This document shows, piece after piece, positions 4,663 through 5,842 of a stretch of 5,842 bases of DNA (within the stretch, counting starts at the first letter, position 1; every line of letters starts with the position of its first letter). The notes beneath the pieces were generated by a model. That model was given only the letters and a program-made list of their open reading frames with translations. It had not been told where the DNA came from and made no database searches. The DNA is from Desulfatitalea sp. Lineage in GTDB: Bacteria > Desulfobacterota > Desulfobacteria > Desulfobacterales > Desulfosarcinaceae. The stretch covers positions 1 to 5,842 of the forward strand of contig JABDRH010000556.1 of the NCBI GenBank assembly GCA_013041835.1, in the 5' to 3' direction. The position numbers and the translations under genes are program-made.

Positions 4663-4669
4663 GCAGAAC
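4663..4669 (-). other. R' box at the start of the yefM-yoeB cassette
   Basis: GTTCTGC on the minus strand is the exact complement of the R'' box GCAGAAC at 4093-4087. This marks the 5' edge of the cassette (crossover after G4669). The sequence further upstream does not show a recognisable attC arm pair. The neighbour may be a degenerate attI, a decayed attC, or a secondary integration site. Confidence 0.55.
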
Positions 4670-5036
4670 AAGGATTAGCGAGAAATAATTCTCGATAGAC
4701 CACCGGGCCCCTTGCCCGGTCCAATAATGAGTTTTTATGCTTACACCAATTTACAGCATGATACCATTGATCATGAAATCGACAAACCAAGAATTTTTTC
4801 CCGGTTTTCCGGCCATTGTCCGTTATACGACCCATGAAATTGATATGTAGTTGATATCATTATTTATAATATTCGCTGTCTTGGTCGTCATGGGTTCTAT
4901 CCGTCATTTTTAAGGCTCGCTTAAAAATCACCCCAAAATCCACACTAAAGGGTGATGCATAATCCGCATCGGTCTGAGACTATATTCCCATATTCCTTTT
5001 ACCTCTTTAAAGTTTGACTCAGGAGACAATTGTCAC
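4670..5036. other. Non-coding stretch with several hairpins, no convincing gene
   Basis: I see no gene with a credible start and family likeness here. Stem-loops: CGAGAA / TTCTCG (4679-4694, loop ATAA); ACCGGGC / GCCCGGT (4702-4720, 5-nt loop); TTTTTAAG / CTTAAAAA (4907-4927, 5-nt loop); ATCACCC / GGGTGAT (4927-4956, 16-nt loop); and GATGC / GCATC (4954-4970). The last three are contiguous and lie 67-130 bp before the HlyD-like start, so they may be its 5' leader. GACAATTGTC (5025-5034) is a palindrome between the AGGAG and the ATG of that gene. Arms ACCCATGA (4830-4837) and TCATGGGT are also inverted across about 50 bp. Confidence 0.5.
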
Positions 5037-5717
5037 ATGGGCAGGATTAAAATTATTCATATGGTCTGGATCTGTTGCCTGGCCGCCGTGGTCACCATGT
5101 CTCGAAATAACGGAAAAGAGATACCCGGCTTTTTGGGGATTGCGGAGACGCGTGAAATCGTTGTCAATGCTGAAAAAGCCGTTGAAATAAAAGAGATTCA
5201 CGTGGTGCCGGGGCAGTCGATCGGTACAGGGCAGCTTCTTTTAAAACTTGACCGGCCGGAGCTGACCCTTAGGATCAACGAGATTTCGCATCAGCTTGAG
5301 GAACTAAAGGTTCAGCAGCGCTTGAATACGGTTGATATTCGGGTCCGAATTAATCAGCTTAATGCCCAAAGAGCATCGACGGTCAATGATATTGAGTACA
5401 AAATCGCCCAGTTAAATAACAAAAGGCAAATCAATCATGGGCTGACCGTAAATTTGAAGAGTATCCGAGAAGCGCCTGACCAGGGTGACCCTGGAGTCAA
5501 AATGGGGCTTAAAAGTCCAATCCAGGTCCAGATCGAGGGCCTTGAAAAGGAGCTTGAACTCGGAACCCACCTTATCGATATCAAGTTAAATGCGCTGAAA
5601 GAAGCAATGCATTCATCTAAAACCGCGATCTCCATTCAAGTCGAAGGCATGGAAAAAGAACTGAGTCTTTTGACCAGCGAAAAGGAAAAATTATTAAAAT
5701 ACTCCCCTATAAATTAG
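5037..5717 (+). CDS. HlyD-like membrane fusion protein, C-terminally truncated
   Basis: This 226-aa protein has one N-terminal hydrophobic segment (about 7-22, VWICCLAAVVTM). A half biotinyl-lipoyl domain follows (about 40-75, VVPGQSIGTGQLLLKLDRPEL) and then a long alpha-helical hairpin/coiled coil (76-220). HlyD-type adaptors link an inner-membrane pump to an outer-membrane channel. The second lipoyl half normally begins right after the coiled coil with a phrase like YSPI-G; here the frame reads KYSPIN and stops at TAG 5715-5717. The lipoyl half and beta-barrel are therefore missing, and the protein is probably non-functional. The coiled coil has an internal repeat: QIEGLEKELEL near 165-175 and QVEGMEKELSL near 201-211. 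AGGAG at 5021-5025 lies 11 nt before the ATG, which is rather far. It faces away from the cassettes. Confidence 0.72.
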   Translation: MGRIKIIHMVWICCLAAVVTMSRNNGKEIPGFLGIAETREIVVNAEKAVEIKEIHVVPGQSIGTGQLLLKLDRPELTLRINEISHQLEELKVQQRLNTVDIRVRINQLNAQRASTVNDIEYKIAQLNNKRQINHGLTVNLKSIREAPDQGDPGVKMGLKSPIQVQIEGLEKELELGTHLIDIKLNALKEAMHSSKTAISIQVEGMEKELSLLTSEKEKLLKYSPIN

Positions 5718-5842
5718 AGTGGCCTCGATAACTGATGGAAACAGAGTCAAGATAGATGATGGATTGTAATTGAAGATAAAAGGATGTGCTACGCACGATC
5801 TTATTTGATGGGTTTTTTAAGGCATGGGCAGGAAGGCTTGAA
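5718..5842 (+). other. Sequence after the HlyD truncation; possible partial ORF from 5784
   Basis: The bases after the TAG do not continue an HlyD frame in any way I can see, so the break is probably a junction with other DNA. An ATG at 5784 (MCYARSYLMGFLRHGQEGL) stays open to the window edge, with AAAAGG immediately before it. I do not recognise it, and 19 codons are too few to judge. GGTTTTTTAAGG at 5810-5821 is AT-rich but no stem precedes it closely. Confidence 0.2.

Larger units (their letters stand above)
4033..4668 (-). mobile_element. Integron gene cassette carrying yefM-yoeB
   Basis: The cassette is 636 bp between the crossover points after G4669 and G4033. Its first bases, TTCTGC, complete an R' (GTTCTGC) complementary to its own R'' (GCAGAAC) about 575 bp later. 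It contains the operator-promoter, antitoxin, toxin and attC in one direction. Upstream of 4669 I see neither a clear attI nor a full attC, so how the cassette is anchored on that side is open. Confidence 0.72.

Noticed and set aside
4702..4720. GC-rich hairpin ACCGGGC/GCCCGGT as a rho-independent terminator
   Set aside because: No T-run follows directly on either strand; the nearest (TTTTT at 4732-4736) is 11 bases away.
4670..4810. A further attC or an attI just upstream of the yefM cassette
   Set aside because: I found no R''-type partner or palindromic arms within 140 bp, and no integrase gene in the window.
4479..4835. 118-aa minus-strand ORF starting MGRITDNGRKTGKKF
   Set aside because: It runs across the cassette boundary and overlaps yefM in another frame, has no ribosome-binding site and no family likeness. 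It is probably chance.

Overview
The window reads as a piece of a gene-cassette array on the minus strand, with toxin-antitoxin cassettes and nested mobile elements. It looks like a CALIN (cluster of attC sites lacking an integrase). The host is probably Gram-negative, because a HlyD-type membrane fusion protein is present. The mix of integron cassettes, a group II intron and an IS-like remnant would suit Desulfobacterota or a related environmental proteobacterium, but that is a guess. No rRNA, tRNA or CRISPR is visible.

Layout, left to right. (1) 2-265: degraded + strand transposase-like remnant. (2) 225-978: a hicA-hicB cassette read leftwards, ending in a 122-bp attC (219-340). The cassette starts at a GTTGGGT R' box (973-979) that exactly complements its own R'' box ACCCAAC. 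(3) 1000-4032: a group II intron whose 3' end (domains V and VI) abuts an attC 3' half. Its reverse transcriptase (RT) gene lacks the 5' part, carries an internal stop, and is split in two. (4) 1740-3967: the splitter, a compact 2.2-kb element with a 120-aa HTH/ribbon-helix-helix protein and a large serine recombinase. Removing it at a shared ATGAC rejoins the RT motif GTPQGGVISPLLANLF exactly. The element ends are 29-bp imperfect inverted arms that would meet around a central AT as a palindromic attP. (5) 4033-4668: a yefM-yoeB cassette with its own operator-promoter and attC (4027-4093). (6) 4670-5036: about 370 bp with no convincing gene but several hairpins. (7) 5037-5717: a + strand HlyD-like gene truncated after its coiled coil. 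(8) 5718-5842: mostly unexplained sequence.

How it fits together: the toxin-antitoxin cassettes carry their own promoters and would be addictive, which is the usual explanation for their abundance in cassette arrays. A group II intron sits in an attC, a serine-recombinase element sits inside the intron's RT gene, and a deletion fused the intron remnant to the end of the yoeB cassette. The most notable result is the recombinase element: its att sites can be read from the sequence, its target is a conserved RT motif, and integration changes the C-terminus encoded by the recombinase gene itself.
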